Shown: positions 53,819 to 61,359 of the stretch, piece after piece | Layout: every line of letters starts with the position of its first letter | How positions within the stretch are numbered: position 1 is the stretch's first letter | DNA from: Clostridiales bacterium | Lineage (GTDB): Bacteria; Bacillota; Clostridia; Peptostreptococcales; Anaerovoracaceae | Direction of reading: 5' to 3' | Assembly (NCBI GenBank): GCA_015243575.1 | Contig: CP042469.1 | Span: 2,632,929-2,696,928 of the forward strand | DNA: 64,000 nucleotides | Program-made: the position numbers and the translations under genes | Notes under the pieces: model-generated | Database searches by the model: none | What the model was told of the DNA's origin: nothing | The model's input: only the letters and a program-made list of their open reading frames with translations

Positions 53819-54124
53819 CTACATTTCGTCCGGTGTCATGGACGGCAGGTTACCAAGGTTATTGCCATCGCTTTCATCCGGAAGTGATTTGAGATATTCA
53901 CTTCCATTTCGAGTAGCGACACCAACTCCTCTGATTCCATCCTGTTTCGCCAAAGCTACAGCCTCTTCCTTGTTAAGAATCTGTCCGTCTTCCAACTCAT
54001 AGCCTGAGATTCTGCCCTGCTCCTTGACCAGCGCCACTATTTTTTTTGCATTTTCATTGGGCGTAGGAATATATTCCATGGCCAGCATCGGCAGCCTTGA
54101 CAAATCCGCATTTTTCTCCTGCAT
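53819..54124 (-). CDS. DUF3892-like small protein
   Basis: 101 residues from the third of three consecutive ATG codons, which is best spaced from GGAGG. The core (KKIVALVKEQGRISGYELEDGQILNKEEAVALAKQDGIRGVGVATRNGSEYLKSLPD) fits DUF3892. There is no signal or membrane segment. Function unknown. Confidence 0.75.
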   Translation of the reverse strand: MQEKNADLSRLPMLAMEYIPTPNENAKKIVALVKEQGRISGYELEDGQILNKEEAVALAKQDGIRGVGVATRNGSEYLKSLPDESDGNNLGNLPSMTPDEM

Positions 54125-54225
54125 CATCATTCCTCCAGTATCCTGATCATTTAAATTAGCTTATCAGGTTTAGTTTCTTCTGATTGGCAAAAGATATACG
54201 GACGATTCACTCAGGAAATCAAATC

Positions 54226-55038
54226 TCATTCTGCGAGAAAATCCATCAATTCTCTATTAAACCGTTCCATTTGATCATAGAAGAGAAAATGACCGCAAGA
54301 TTCAAAGGGAACCAGCTTTGAATTACGAATTCCATTCTTCTGGGCCTCCGCCAGCGGGAAGAGGCAAACCTTGTCATCAAGGCCGTGCAAAATTAATGTA
54401 GGAACGCGAATCTCATCCATATCCCTGAAAAGAACTTCCTGAATCCAGGTGTTTGCAACCGCGGCAGTCGCCCATCCCGAGGCTTGGAGGCCCAGCTGAT
54501 AAATCCAGTCAGCCAAAGAAGGAGTTACAAAGTTATGAAAGATCATCTTTCCAAAGCCCACAAGCATATTGGGCCGATCGGTATATGTACCTTCAATGAT
54601 ATCCAATACCGCCTGTTCCGGCAATCCGTAAGGGAAGTAAGGCCGCTGAATCAGACTGGGTACTGCTGCAGCAAACAACGCAAGCTTTGATACGCCATGC
54701 CCCTGATGCCTTGCCATATAGCGTACCGCAATTGCACCTCCTGTAGAGTGGCCTCCCAAAGTGATGTTGCGAAGCCCCAGTGCATCAATTACTGCCCGGA
54801 TATCGTCAGCAAGCCTGTCATACCCGTAACCGTGCCAGGGTCTGTCTGACTGACCAAAGCCTCTGGTGTCCACGCCAATGCAGCGATATCCATGCTTTGG
54901 CAGCTGATCATACTGATACTCGAAAAGATTATGATTCCCAGGCCAGCCATGGATGAACAGAATGGTTTTTTCTCCAGCAGGATTGATATCCTCCACAAAG
55001 ACATTGACATCCGGCTCTACGTTTACATAAAAACCCAT
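54226..55038 (-). CDS. Alpha/beta-fold hydrolase
   Basis: 270 residues from ATG 55038, after TAGGGGG. Oxyanion motif LFIHGWPGN, nucleophile Ser in LGGHSTGGAIA, Asp in LILHGLDDKVC and His in SCGHFLFYDQ form the full catalytic set. Similar proteins include arylesterases, haloperoxidases and epoxide hydrolases. The substrate is unknown. Confidence 0.9.
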   Translation of the reverse strand: MGFYVNVEPDVNVFVEDINPAGEKTILFIHGWPGNHNLFEYQYDQLPKHGYRCIGVDTRGFGQSDRPWHGYGYDRLADDIRAVIDALGLRNITLGGHSTGGAIAVRYMARHQGHGVSKLALFAAAVPSLIQRPYFPYGLPEQAVLDIIEGTYTDRPNMLVGFGKMIFHNFVTPSLADWIYQLGLQASGWATAAVANTWIQEVLFRDMDEIRVPTLILHGLDDKVCLFPLAEAQKNGIRNSKLVPFESCGHFLFYDQMERFNRELMDFLAE

Positions 55039-55099
55039 AAAAATACCCCCTAAGTTTCTGTTTTTTTCAGAATACTCATTTAGGGGGAATAATGTGACT

Positions 55100-55381
55100 C
55101 TATAGGATTTCAAAACCCTTTTCTAATCCGTGTTTTACCCGATCCGCTTCTTCCGCGCGCTTCCCATTGTTCCACGTGCTCAGGTTGCCGGTAAGGTAAC
55201 CGGTTATCCTGCGAATTCTTTCGAATGGCTCCGGCTGAAACTGGTAGCTAAGATCCGCATATTCTCCATCCAAGGTGATTTGCAAGCTCTCCAGCCTGCG
55301 ATTGTACTTTTTCTCCAAATAATCTACATAAGCCTGTTTTTCTTTTCCATTGATCTCTTGACCTGTTACTGTAATTTCCAT
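55100..55381 (-). CDS. Small NrdD C-terminal-like protein
   Basis: 93 residues from ATG 55381; the frame opens six codons earlier without a ribosome site. The segment RIRRITGYLTGNLSTWNNGKRAEEADRVKHG resembles the C-terminal glycyl-radical region of anaerobic ribonucleotide reductase in Clostridia. The whole protein has no cysteine and no radical glycine motif can be seen, so it is unlikely to be catalytic. Its stop lies close to the start of the hydrolase frame. Confidence 0.55.
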   Translation of the reverse strand: MEITVTGQEINGKEKQAYVDYLEKKYNRRLESLQITLDGEYADLSYQFQPEPFERIRRITGYLTGNLSTWNNGKRAEEADRVKHGLEKGFEIL

Positions 55382-55536
55382 GTCTCTCCCCCCTATCAAT
55401 TGTGTTGTGATATTATTTTATTCCCATATTTGGTAGGAGTCAAACAAAATCAGCGTTTAATTTCATCCATCTATATTCAAAGCGCAAAAATAGATTCATA
55501 ATAGAAATATCAAAAGAACTACGGAGGAAATTATAC

Positions 55537-56460
55537 ATGCTAAATCTCGCATCTTTGTACACATCCTATCTCGATTACTGCCAGTACCAAAAGAATTTAA
55601 GTATTAAGACACTGAAAGCATACCGCATAGATCTTACTCAATTCTTAGTATTTATTAATGAGCTCGACGGTTCTCTCACCAAGAAAAATCTGTCTGAATT
55701 CATGACTTCTTTACATAAACGATATCAGCCCAAGACTATTAAACGTAAGATGGCTAGTATTAAGGCGTTTTGCAGCTGGCTCGAATATGAAGAATATATA
55801 CAAAACAATCCCTTTAACAGGATGAATATGAAATTCCATGTACCCCACATTCTACCCAAAACCATTCCGCTGGATATCATCGAAACGCTTTTATTGGCAG
55901 CTTACCAAGAATTACAAGGCATAAAGACTTCTGAATTTAAAGAATTGGTTGTACTTCGAGACATAGCGGTATTAGAGCTTTTGTTCGCCAGCGGTATGAG
56001 AGTATCGGAGTTATGCTCCTTAAACTCTGATGATATTAGCCTGACAAGCGGGCAAATACGCATTTATGGTAAAGGGGCAAAGGAGCGTATCATAACTGTC
56101 ACCAATTCATCAGTTCTCAGCGCATTAAAAAAATACAAAGTAGAAGTAGGGAAGCAAGTGGGTTTTTCCGAATGCTTTTTTATCAACAGAATGAAAGACC
56201 GCCTCTCAGAGCAGTCTGTTAGAGCCATTATAAGAAAATATGTTCAGAAAGCAAAAATCAACCATCACCTGACTCCACACATGTTTCGTCATTCCTTCGC
56301 GACACTTTTGTTGGAAGAGGATGTAGATATTCGATATATACAGCAGTTGTTAGGTCACAGTTCCATTACAACTACCCAAATTTATACTCACGTTTCAGTA
56401 AAAAAGCAAAATGATATTCTGAGTTCGAAGCATCCTAGAAATAAACTGTCAATTAAATAG
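55537..56460 (+). CDS. Tyrosine recombinase (XerC/XerD/RecV-type)
   Basis: 307 residues. The N-terminal SAM-like domain covers about 1-95 (NLSIKTLKAYRIDLTQF). The catalytic domain has R155 in SGMRVSEL, K179 in YGKGAKERI, H248-x-x-R251 in HMFRHSFATLLLEE, H274 in LLGHSSITTT and nucleophile Y283 in QIYTHVS: all six key residues are present. GGAGG lies nine bases before the ATG. A terminator and a pair of inverted repeats follow, so it is the likely invertase for the 56515-60120 segment. A general XerC role cannot be excluded. Confidence 0.93.
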   Translation: MLNLASLYTSYLDYCQYQKNLSIKTLKAYRIDLTQFLVFINELDGSLTKKNLSEFMTSLHKRYQPKTIKRKMASIKAFCSWLEYEEYIQNNPFNRMNMKFHVPHILPKTIPLDIIETLLLAAYQELQGIKTSEFKELVVLRDIAVLELLFASGMRVSELCSLNSDDISLTSGQIRIYGKGAKERIITVTNSSVLSALKKYKVEVGKQVGFSECFFINRMKDRLSEQSVRAIIRKYVQKAKINHHLTPHMFRHSFATLLLEEDVDIRYIQQLLGHSSITTTQIYTHVSVKKQNDILSSKHPRNKLSIK

Positions 56461-56473
56461 TTCCTGACATTGG

Positions 56474-56509
56474 AAGGGCTGGTGTGGAGCAAATCACATC
56501 GGCCTTTTT
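56474..56509 (+). terminator. Terminator between the recombinase and the left inverted repeat
   Basis: A 13-bp stem with three G-U pairs (56474-56486 with 56495-56507), loop of eight, ends in TTTTT. It stops recombinase transcription before the invertible segment, so the gene next to the left repeat gets no read-through. Confidence 0.75.
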
Positions 56510-56514
56510 GAGTG

Positions 56515-56536
56515 AAGGATAATAGGTAATTATCAT
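56515..56536. repeat. Left inverted repeat (IR-L), 22 bp
   Basis: Identical, in reverse orientation, to 60099-60120 with no mismatch. Inside is a GATAAT-N5-ATTATC dyad, the arm-spacer-arm form of tyrosine-recombinase core sites. It is six bases after the terminator and 23 bases before the ATP-grasp start codon. The identity stops sharply at both ends. Confidence 0.9.
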
Positions 56537-56559
56537 GAGTTGAGAAAGGTGGAAGCAAT

Positions 56560-57624
56560 ATGGATAGTTTAAACTTGGAGGAACTTTGGAAAAATACAGA
56601 AGCGACACTTCAAAATGTTATATTATGCGTAGTTTGCAATACACAGGCCAGTTCGCCTGAACTTTTTCAAGGAAAATTTAGTATGACAACTGAATATTTA
56701 TCTGACGATGAGTTTGAGCAAATTATTTGTATGTTTAACACATTGCAATGTAAAACTAAATTTTTTTTTAACGAAGATGAGTTTATCGAGTATTATTTAA
56801 ATAATAAGAACCGAATGACACCTTATATAATTGTCTATAATTCTGCGCAAAGCGGTTTCGGAGCAGGGAGAAAATCGCTTATTCCATCATTTTGTCAACT
56901 CCATGCTCTTAAATTTACTGGTTCAAATGCCTATGTAGTATCGCTTTGTCGTCATAAGTTTCATGTTAATAAAATCCTATCAGAAACGGGGGTATCCACA
57001 CCCAAAGCGTGGCTTTTTACTAATGGAGGATGGTTAGCCGAAGAATCTCCTCCAAACTCTATGAGATTATTGCTGAAGCCTATTTTTGAATCCGCGAGTA
57101 TCGGAATAGATCAGGATTCTATTATTAATTACCATCCTTCTCTCGACGCATTCATTAGGGAACGATCATGCCAGTTACATCAACCAATCATTGCTCAGGA
57201 ATTCATAGAAGGATATGAAGTTGAAGTTCCATTAGTACAAGCTGGTAATGCAATCAATATAATGCCTCCTATAGGAATTTCAATTGATAACAAACAATTG
57301 TTAAGAAATGAGATTCTAGATTATAATCGTATATATTTTGAAAAGTACTCTTTTTATGATTTTACAAGAGAAGTTTTTCATCTGGAGGGACTTTACAAAA
57401 CAGCTACTTCGACGGTAGAGATATTAGGCATGGAGGGATTGTGTCGAATTGATTTCAGAGTGAAATCTGATGGCGAATACTTTGTGACAGATGTCTCAAC
57501 AAATCCCCACTTCATTTCTCATAGTTCGGTTAGCTACTCATTTCTATCTAAAGGCTATAAAACAACAGATATAGTGCGTACTATTTTGAGTGCTGCTATT
57601 GCGAAAGGTAATGCTAAAGTTTAA
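56560..57624 (+). CDS. ATP-grasp ligase related to D-Ala-D-Ala ligase
   Basis: 354 residues. The ATP-grasp fold is visible: RHKFHVNKILSETGVSTPKAWLF (N/central), MRLLLKPIFESASIGI with the adenine-side lysine, IIAQEFIEGYEVEVPLV, and GMEGLCRIDFRVKSDGEYFVTDVSTNPHFISHSS. In Ddl the metal-binding motif reads E-x-N; here it is D-x-S, so chemistry or substrate may differ. It joins a carboxylate to an amine at the expense of ATP if active. It is convergent with the TPR gene, has no visible promoter in this orientation, and is AT-rich. AAAGGTGG precedes the ATG. Confidence 0.8.
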   Translation: MDSLNLEELWKNTEATLQNVILCVVCNTQASSPELFQGKFSMTTEYLSDDEFEQIICMFNTLQCKTKFFFNEDEFIEYYLNNKNRMTPYIIVYNSAQSGFGAGRKSLIPSFCQLHALKFTGSNAYVVSLCRHKFHVNKILSETGVSTPKAWLFTNGGWLAEESPPNSMRLLLKPIFESASIGIDQDSIINYHPSLDAFIRERSCQLHQPIIAQEFIEGYEVEVPLVQAGNAINIMPPIGISIDNKQLLRNEILDYNRIYFEKYSFYDFTREVFHLEGLYKTATSTVEILGMEGLCRIDFRVKSDGEYFVTDVSTNPHFISHSSVSYSFLSKGYKTTDIVRTILSAAIAKGNAKV

Positions 57625-57642
57625 ATTTAAAACCCAAACTTT
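57616..57642. terminator. Weak hairpin between the two convergent genes
   Basis: AAAGTTT (57616-57622) and AAACTTT (57636-57642) can pair in the 17-bp gap between the stop codons. It is AT-only and weak, but the only terminator-like structure there. Confidence 0.3.
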
Positions 57643-60068
57643 TATGGTTCTGACCAAAACTGTATATCGGAGTAAAGAAAACCCCGCCCGATAAATCCCC
57701 ATCTCTTTTCTAGTGGCTGATCCTTCTCCGTAGAATTTCTCAATAAATATTCGTCAAACTCAAGCGGATCTGTAATATTTTCTGATTCCATTATATGAAT
57801 CCAGAAATCAGTTCGCTGGTACAAATATTTTTTTTCAGATTCTTTACAGAGCAGAGGAGGAGTCATACAACTGTTGCGCATAAGATCAACAGCTTTTTTT
57901 GTATTGCCAAGCAGATATTGAATCGCTGCAATGTTTGCTCTTAAATAATAAAGGAAGTAGTCGTCTTTGAGAAGGTTACACTCTTCTTCCAAACGTGTAA
58001 GTATATCAAGTGAATTAAACAATTCTCCCTCGAGAGCTAAGAAAATGGCGCAGTTCATCTCCACAATAAACTTCCAGTCCCCAGACGAAAAACAAGAAAA
58101 TTCATGATATAATTTCTCATATGCTTCCCTAGGGGTTACACCACGGTTTAATACTTTGCAGACGAAAAAATTATTGAGAATGTATATTTTATTAACTGCA
58201 ATATTTTTGTATGTGTGAATAAAATCCAATGCCTCAACTAAAAATTTCTGTGCCTCATCCAGGCGATATAATACCATCAAGTTAGCTGCATGGTTATTTA
58301 AAGCCATAATATATTGAGAAGAAAACACTGAATCCCGAAAAAAATCAACACTACTCTGAGTTTTATAGACTGCACGTTCCACAGAAAAAATTGCATTCCA
58401 TTTCCGCTCCAATGCATGGATACCTTTTTTAGCAAAAGGCGAATACCCCTTTTCAGTATAATAATAAGTCAATTCTTTGTTAATTATTTGGGCTTGCCGA
58501 AGATCTCCATTTAAATTAATATAAAAGGTCAGTAGTATTGTCATGCAGTCACACCAGAAACCCTCCTCGATCTCCTTAGCACGTGCCGTAACCTGCTCTA
58601 AGGTAACCAATGCACTTTGTTGCTGTTCATAAGTTTCCCCAAATCTGTACATGGAAAGGCTCAAAAGATATTCCTTTAGTAGTAGTAGCCTTATAGTAGG
58701 AGGAGCTGGAGAATACTCAAGGATGTCAAAAGCATTTGCGTAGTCTAATTTTTCGATTGAAGCATAATAAGAAGTTAATGCATTCCAATATGATTCTAAT
58801 CCGCATTTGCATGCAAGGGAGTTAATCTTTGCGGCAAGCTCCTCCGAATGTTTGAAACCCTCCTGTATAACTGTATTGTAAGAATAAATATATAGTTCAC
58901 AGGCAAGCATTAATTGTCCTGCATTTTCCAGATGATACGCACGTGCTAGATAATCATGGGGGCTGAAGCAATAAATCGCTTCGGCAATTGCTGATGAAAT
59001 CTCTTGGAAATTCTCTTTCAATCCATAGTTATAAAAATAGCCCCATATTTCTCTATAATAAAACTCACCATATGCAGTATCACCTTTGGTTAAAAATTCT
59101 TCCTTACTCCGTTTTAGAAGCATATCACAATTGGCTTTCGAATCCAAAACTTCTTTAAGCAAAGGTATAGAAAAGGAACTTCCTATTGCAGCCGCAATCT
59201 TCAACGTATCTTTCAGAAGATTTCCTGTCATGCCCATATTAGCGAACCTACAATCTAACGTCATGTTAATAAGTTTATCCGGTGCTACAGACTGGCTGGT
59301 TTCTAGATGATTAAAATTTAGGTGGCGAGCTAATATCTCAATAACAGAAAGACGCCCTCCCGAAATGCGGTACAACTTTTCAGTATCAAGTGGTTGCAAT
59401 GCCAGTTCCGGTATAATTTCATTTATTATTTCATTCATGTCAGCTGCATCTGGATTTTTAAACTCAAGATCTATATGATTGTAACGTAACACATCTGCGT
59501 ATAAGTCCGAGTTTTCATCACTATCACATAAGAAATAATATGTCGTCTTCTCTAGGAAAGGAAAATCATTATCCAGTTTTCCAGAAAGGAGCAAGTGTAC
59601 CAATTCTTTCGAAAAGGAATCATAGATCGGATAGCCATAGAACAAAAACGTTGATGGTGATTGAGAAGCTGCCTTTTCAAGCCGAACCATAAGGTCATTT
59701 CCGCGTTCGGTCAGAATTAATGAATTTCCCGAGAGCTTCGTTGAAACGTCAGCAACTATACTGGCTAAAGTTTCTGACTTAGTAATATCTTTTACAATGC
59801 TTTGAGCTAGCTTATGGTCGCTCGGCTTTTTCAATCGATCCTCTATAATGGCCTCTACAAATGGCAACAGGGGACTCACAATATCCAAATTTGGCTTAGC
59901 TATCACAAATTTAATTACACCGCTCTCCTGTAAATACTCTTGAAATGTATTAAAAATATGATAGGGTGATTGCAAATCTTTCCCCTTTATAAATTGAATT
60001 CTTTCTTTAGTTTCATCACATAGGTTTTTAAAGTCCTTTTCTTGCCAAGAAAACATATCAAAACTCAT
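57642..60068 (-). CDS. Large TPR protein with a P-loop-less STAND-like N-terminal part
   Basis: 808 residues, no signal or membrane segment. Residues 1-270 resemble the NTPase-plus-arm part of STAND/MalT-type regulators (LYRISGGRLSVIEILARHLN is the arm motif), but where the Walker A loop should be there is VIAKPNLDIVSPLLPF, with no GKT/S. From about 370 to 770 there are helical repeats of TPR type (YALNNHAANLMVLYRLDEAQKFLVEAL, YLRANIAAIQYLLGNTKKAVDLM). No DNA-binding domain is seen. It may be a scaffold or a partner of the ATP-grasp product. Codon use is AT-rich. The gene lies under the promoter at 60126-60154. Confidence 0.8.
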   Translation of the reverse strand: MSFDMFSWQEKDFKNLCDETKERIQFIKGKDLQSPYHIFNTFQEYLQESGVIKFVIAKPNLDIVSPLLPFVEAIIEDRLKKPSDHKLAQSIVKDITKSETLASIVADVSTKLSGNSLILTERGNDLMVRLEKAASQSPSTFLFYGYPIYDSFSKELVHLLLSGKLDNDFPFLEKTTYYFLCDSDENSDLYADVLRYNHIDLEFKNPDAADMNEIINEIIPELALQPLDTEKLYRISGGRLSVIEILARHLNFNHLETSQSVAPDKLINMTLDCRFANMGMTGNLLKDTLKIAAAIGSSFSIPLLKEVLDSKANCDMLLKRSKEEFLTKGDTAYGEFYYREIWGYFYNYGLKENFQEISSAIAEAIYCFSPHDYLARAYHLENAGQLMLACELYIYSYNTVIQEGFKHSEELAAKINSLACKCGLESYWNALTSYYASIEKLDYANAFDILEYSPAPPTIRLLLLKEYLLSLSMYRFGETYEQQQSALVTLEQVTARAKEIEEGFWCDCMTILLTFYINLNGDLRQAQIINKELTYYYTEKGYSPFAKKGIHALERKWNAIFSVERAVYKTQSSVDFFRDSVFSSQYIMALNNHAANLMVLYRLDEAQKFLVEALDFIHTYKNIAVNKIYILNNFFVCKVLNRGVTPREAYEKLYHEFSCFSSGDWKFIVEMNCAIFLALEGELFNSLDILTRLEEECNLLKDDYFLYYLRANIAAIQYLLGNTKKAVDLMRNSCMTPPLLCKESEKKYLYQRTDFWIHIMESENITDPLEFDEYLLRNSTEKDQPLEKRWGFIGRGFLYSDIQFWSEP

Positions 60069-60069
60069 T

Positions 60070-60097
60070 TATTCCTATTCCTATTCCTATTCCTATT
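60070..60097 (-). repeat. (GGAATA)x4 hexamer repeat forming the ribosome site of the TPR gene
   Basis: Four perfect TATTCC units on the plus strand (60070-60093) and a partial fifth. Read on the minus strand each gives AGGAAT, so four possible Shine-Dalgarno sites are stacked before the ATG. Change of copy number by slippage would change spacing to the promoter and ribosome access, though not the frame. Confidence 0.9.
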
Positions 60098-60098
60098 A

Positions 60099-60120
60099 AT
60101 GATAATTACCTATTATCCTT
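60099..60120. repeat. Right inverted repeat (IR-R), 22 bp
   Basis: Perfect inverted copy of 56515-56536. It begins five bases after the -10 box of the promoter at 60126-60154, so the repeat forms the first transcribed bases of whichever gene faces the promoter. Confidence 0.9.
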
Positions 60121-60125
60121 TCTAA

Positions 60126-60154
60126 ATTATAGCATAATAATTAACATTTTTCAA
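60126..60154 (-). promoter_or_regulatory. Sigma-A promoter just outside the right inverted repeat
   Basis: On the minus strand TTGAAA (60154-60149), 17-bp spacer and TATAAT (60131-60126). The start point is expected at or next to the repeat. It reads leftward into the invertible segment and lies outside it, so it stays fixed when the segment turns. Confidence 0.75.
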
Positions 60155-60206
60155 TATTTTCCCACATCTTATATTTATTATAGATATGTTCTTTCCTAAT
60201 AGACGC

Positions 60207-60238
60207 GAAAAAAAGAAGGCCAGCATGGCCTTCTTTTG
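60207..60238 (-). terminator. Terminator of the GlsB-like gene
   Basis: AGAAGGCC-loop AGCAT-GGCCTTCT (60214-60234) with T-runs on both strands. It ends the GlsB-like gene and insulates the promoter of the invertible segment from it. Confidence 0.85.
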
Positions 60239-60265
60239 AGTAAATTGGAACAAAAGTAAGTTTGT

Positions 60266-60529
60266 TTAGTTATAATGTGCTTTTCTTGTAAATGCATTAA
60301 CGATTAATAACAGGACGATTGCACCGACACAAGCGACTACTAAGCTCCATAGATTAAATCCGGTCACACCGACGCCTCCGACAAGATTCATGATCAATCC
60401 GCCGATCAATCCTCCAACGATACCTACAATAATGTTTTTGCCAGCACCCATTTCTTTATTGTTGCCCGTAATCATACTTGCGATCCAGCCTGCGGCGGCA
60501 CCGATAATGATCCATCCTATAATACCCAT
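60266..60529 (-). CDS. GlsB/YeaQ/YmgE family stress membrane protein
   Basis: 87 residues with three membrane segments and the family motif GIIGWIIIGAAAGWIASMITGNNKEMGAGKNIIVGIVGGLIGGLIMNLVG. Members are transglycosylase-associated or stress-induced small membrane proteins of unknown action. Standard length; AGGAGG precedes the ATG. Confidence 0.93.
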   Translation of the reverse strand: MGIIGWIIIGAAAGWIASMITGNNKEMGAGKNIIVGIVGGLIGGLIMNLVGGVGVTGFNLWSLVVACVGAIVLLLIVNAFTRKAHYN

Positions 60530-60595
60530 AAAATAAAACCTCCTTTTGTATTTTAGTATTTACAAAAATAGGTTTTTACATTCATAAAAGCAATT

Positions 60596-60724
60596 TTATT
60601 TGTCATTATCCGGTGCTGTCAGTTTACTGACATTCCGAATCTTAATCCATTTGAAAATAAAAGCCGTAATCACATATCCCACAATGATATCAAACCTACC
60701 GCGAAACTGCGAAAAAGGTTTTAT
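60596..60724 (-). pseudogene. Remnant of a small membrane-protein gene
   Basis: A frame reading GRFDIIVGYVITAFIFKWIKIR, then a polar tail with NVSKLTAPDNDK and TAA, lacks any start codon: the upstream stop is reached at about 60724 without ATG, GTG or TTG. The look is that of a one- or two-helix membrane protein that lost its 5' end. It could also be chance. Confidence 0.3.
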
Positions 60725-60793
60725 TTACACGATCGATTTCATATTTATTATAAATCAGTAATTATCAAGATAAAAATGCGAGGTGAATAGGAT

Positions 60794-61345
60794 ATGGCTT
60801 GGTATCACAGAACAGTCGAACTGCCGGAAAATGCAGATGTTCCGATTTCTTTGTATAAATCAATGCAGGGAAAATATTTTGTAGGTTATGCTGATAATCT
60901 CGATTTTACTGGGCCAGGAGTCAATGCCTGGGCGAGCTTATACAATCCGCCGAATTCGGGCGTGACTCTCTATATCAATGTCTGGACCGCCACCAGCCTT
61001 TATGGCATCTTTCGCGCACAAATATGGTTTAACGCAAGAATGCCTGGGACGCCCAACTTTTCAAGTCTGGTAACGGCGGCGAATACATCCATTGATCCGA
61101 TCCCATCTCCGAAAACATTGCTGCTTGAAGCAGCAAATACTACAGGAGAGCCTGTCGGGGGTGTGAAAGCTTTTGTCAGAAGAGGCGGACCTGAGAGTAC
61201 CCTTACTTCAGAAGTTGGCGGACGATATATCTTCGGCCCCGGCGGCTCTTTCTCTATCTTGCTTTCTAATCCTGAAACACCGCAAGAACCTGCGTCAGGA
61301 CGAGTAGCCTTCGGATGGTGGGAAGAACCAATTTGCACATTTTAG
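60794..61345 (+). CDS. DUF6143-like protein
   Basis: 183 residues, no signal. The N-terminal half (SLYKSMQGKYFVGYADNLDFTGPGVNAWASLYNPPNSGVTLYINVWT) appears to belong to DUF6143, a family known only from Firmicutes and without a known function; the assignment is by memory of the pattern. The C-terminal part is Gly/Pro/Ser-rich and ends with GWWEEPICTF. It stands alone, with AGGTGAATAGG before the ATG. Confidence 0.6.
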   Translation: MAWYHRTVELPENADVPISLYKSMQGKYFVGYADNLDFTGPGVNAWASLYNPPNSGVTLYINVWTATSLYGIFRAQIWFNARMPGTPNFSSLVTAANTSIDPIPSPKTLLLEAANTTGEPVGGVKAFVRRGGPESTLTSEVGGRYIFGPGGSFSILLSNPETPQEPASGRVAFGWWEEPICTF

Positions 61346-61359
61346 GGTTAGAAAGGGCT

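Larger units (their letters stand above)
56515..60120. other. Probable invertible DNA segment (3.6 kb)
   Basis: The segment between the two perfect 22-bp inverted repeats contains exactly two whole convergent genes, each starting just inside its repeat with its own ribosome site. A sigma-A promoter lies just outside the right repeat and points in. A terminator lies just outside the left one, and a complete tyrosine recombinase gene is 54 bp away. Inversion would exchange the gene that faces the promoter. In the given sequence the TPR gene is the one read. Confidence 0.75.

Noticed and set aside
56515-60120. The 22-bp repeats as terminal repeats of a transposon
   Set aside because: No transposase lies between them, no target duplication flanks them, and each repeat sits in a gene leader beside a promoter or terminator, which fits a recombination site better.
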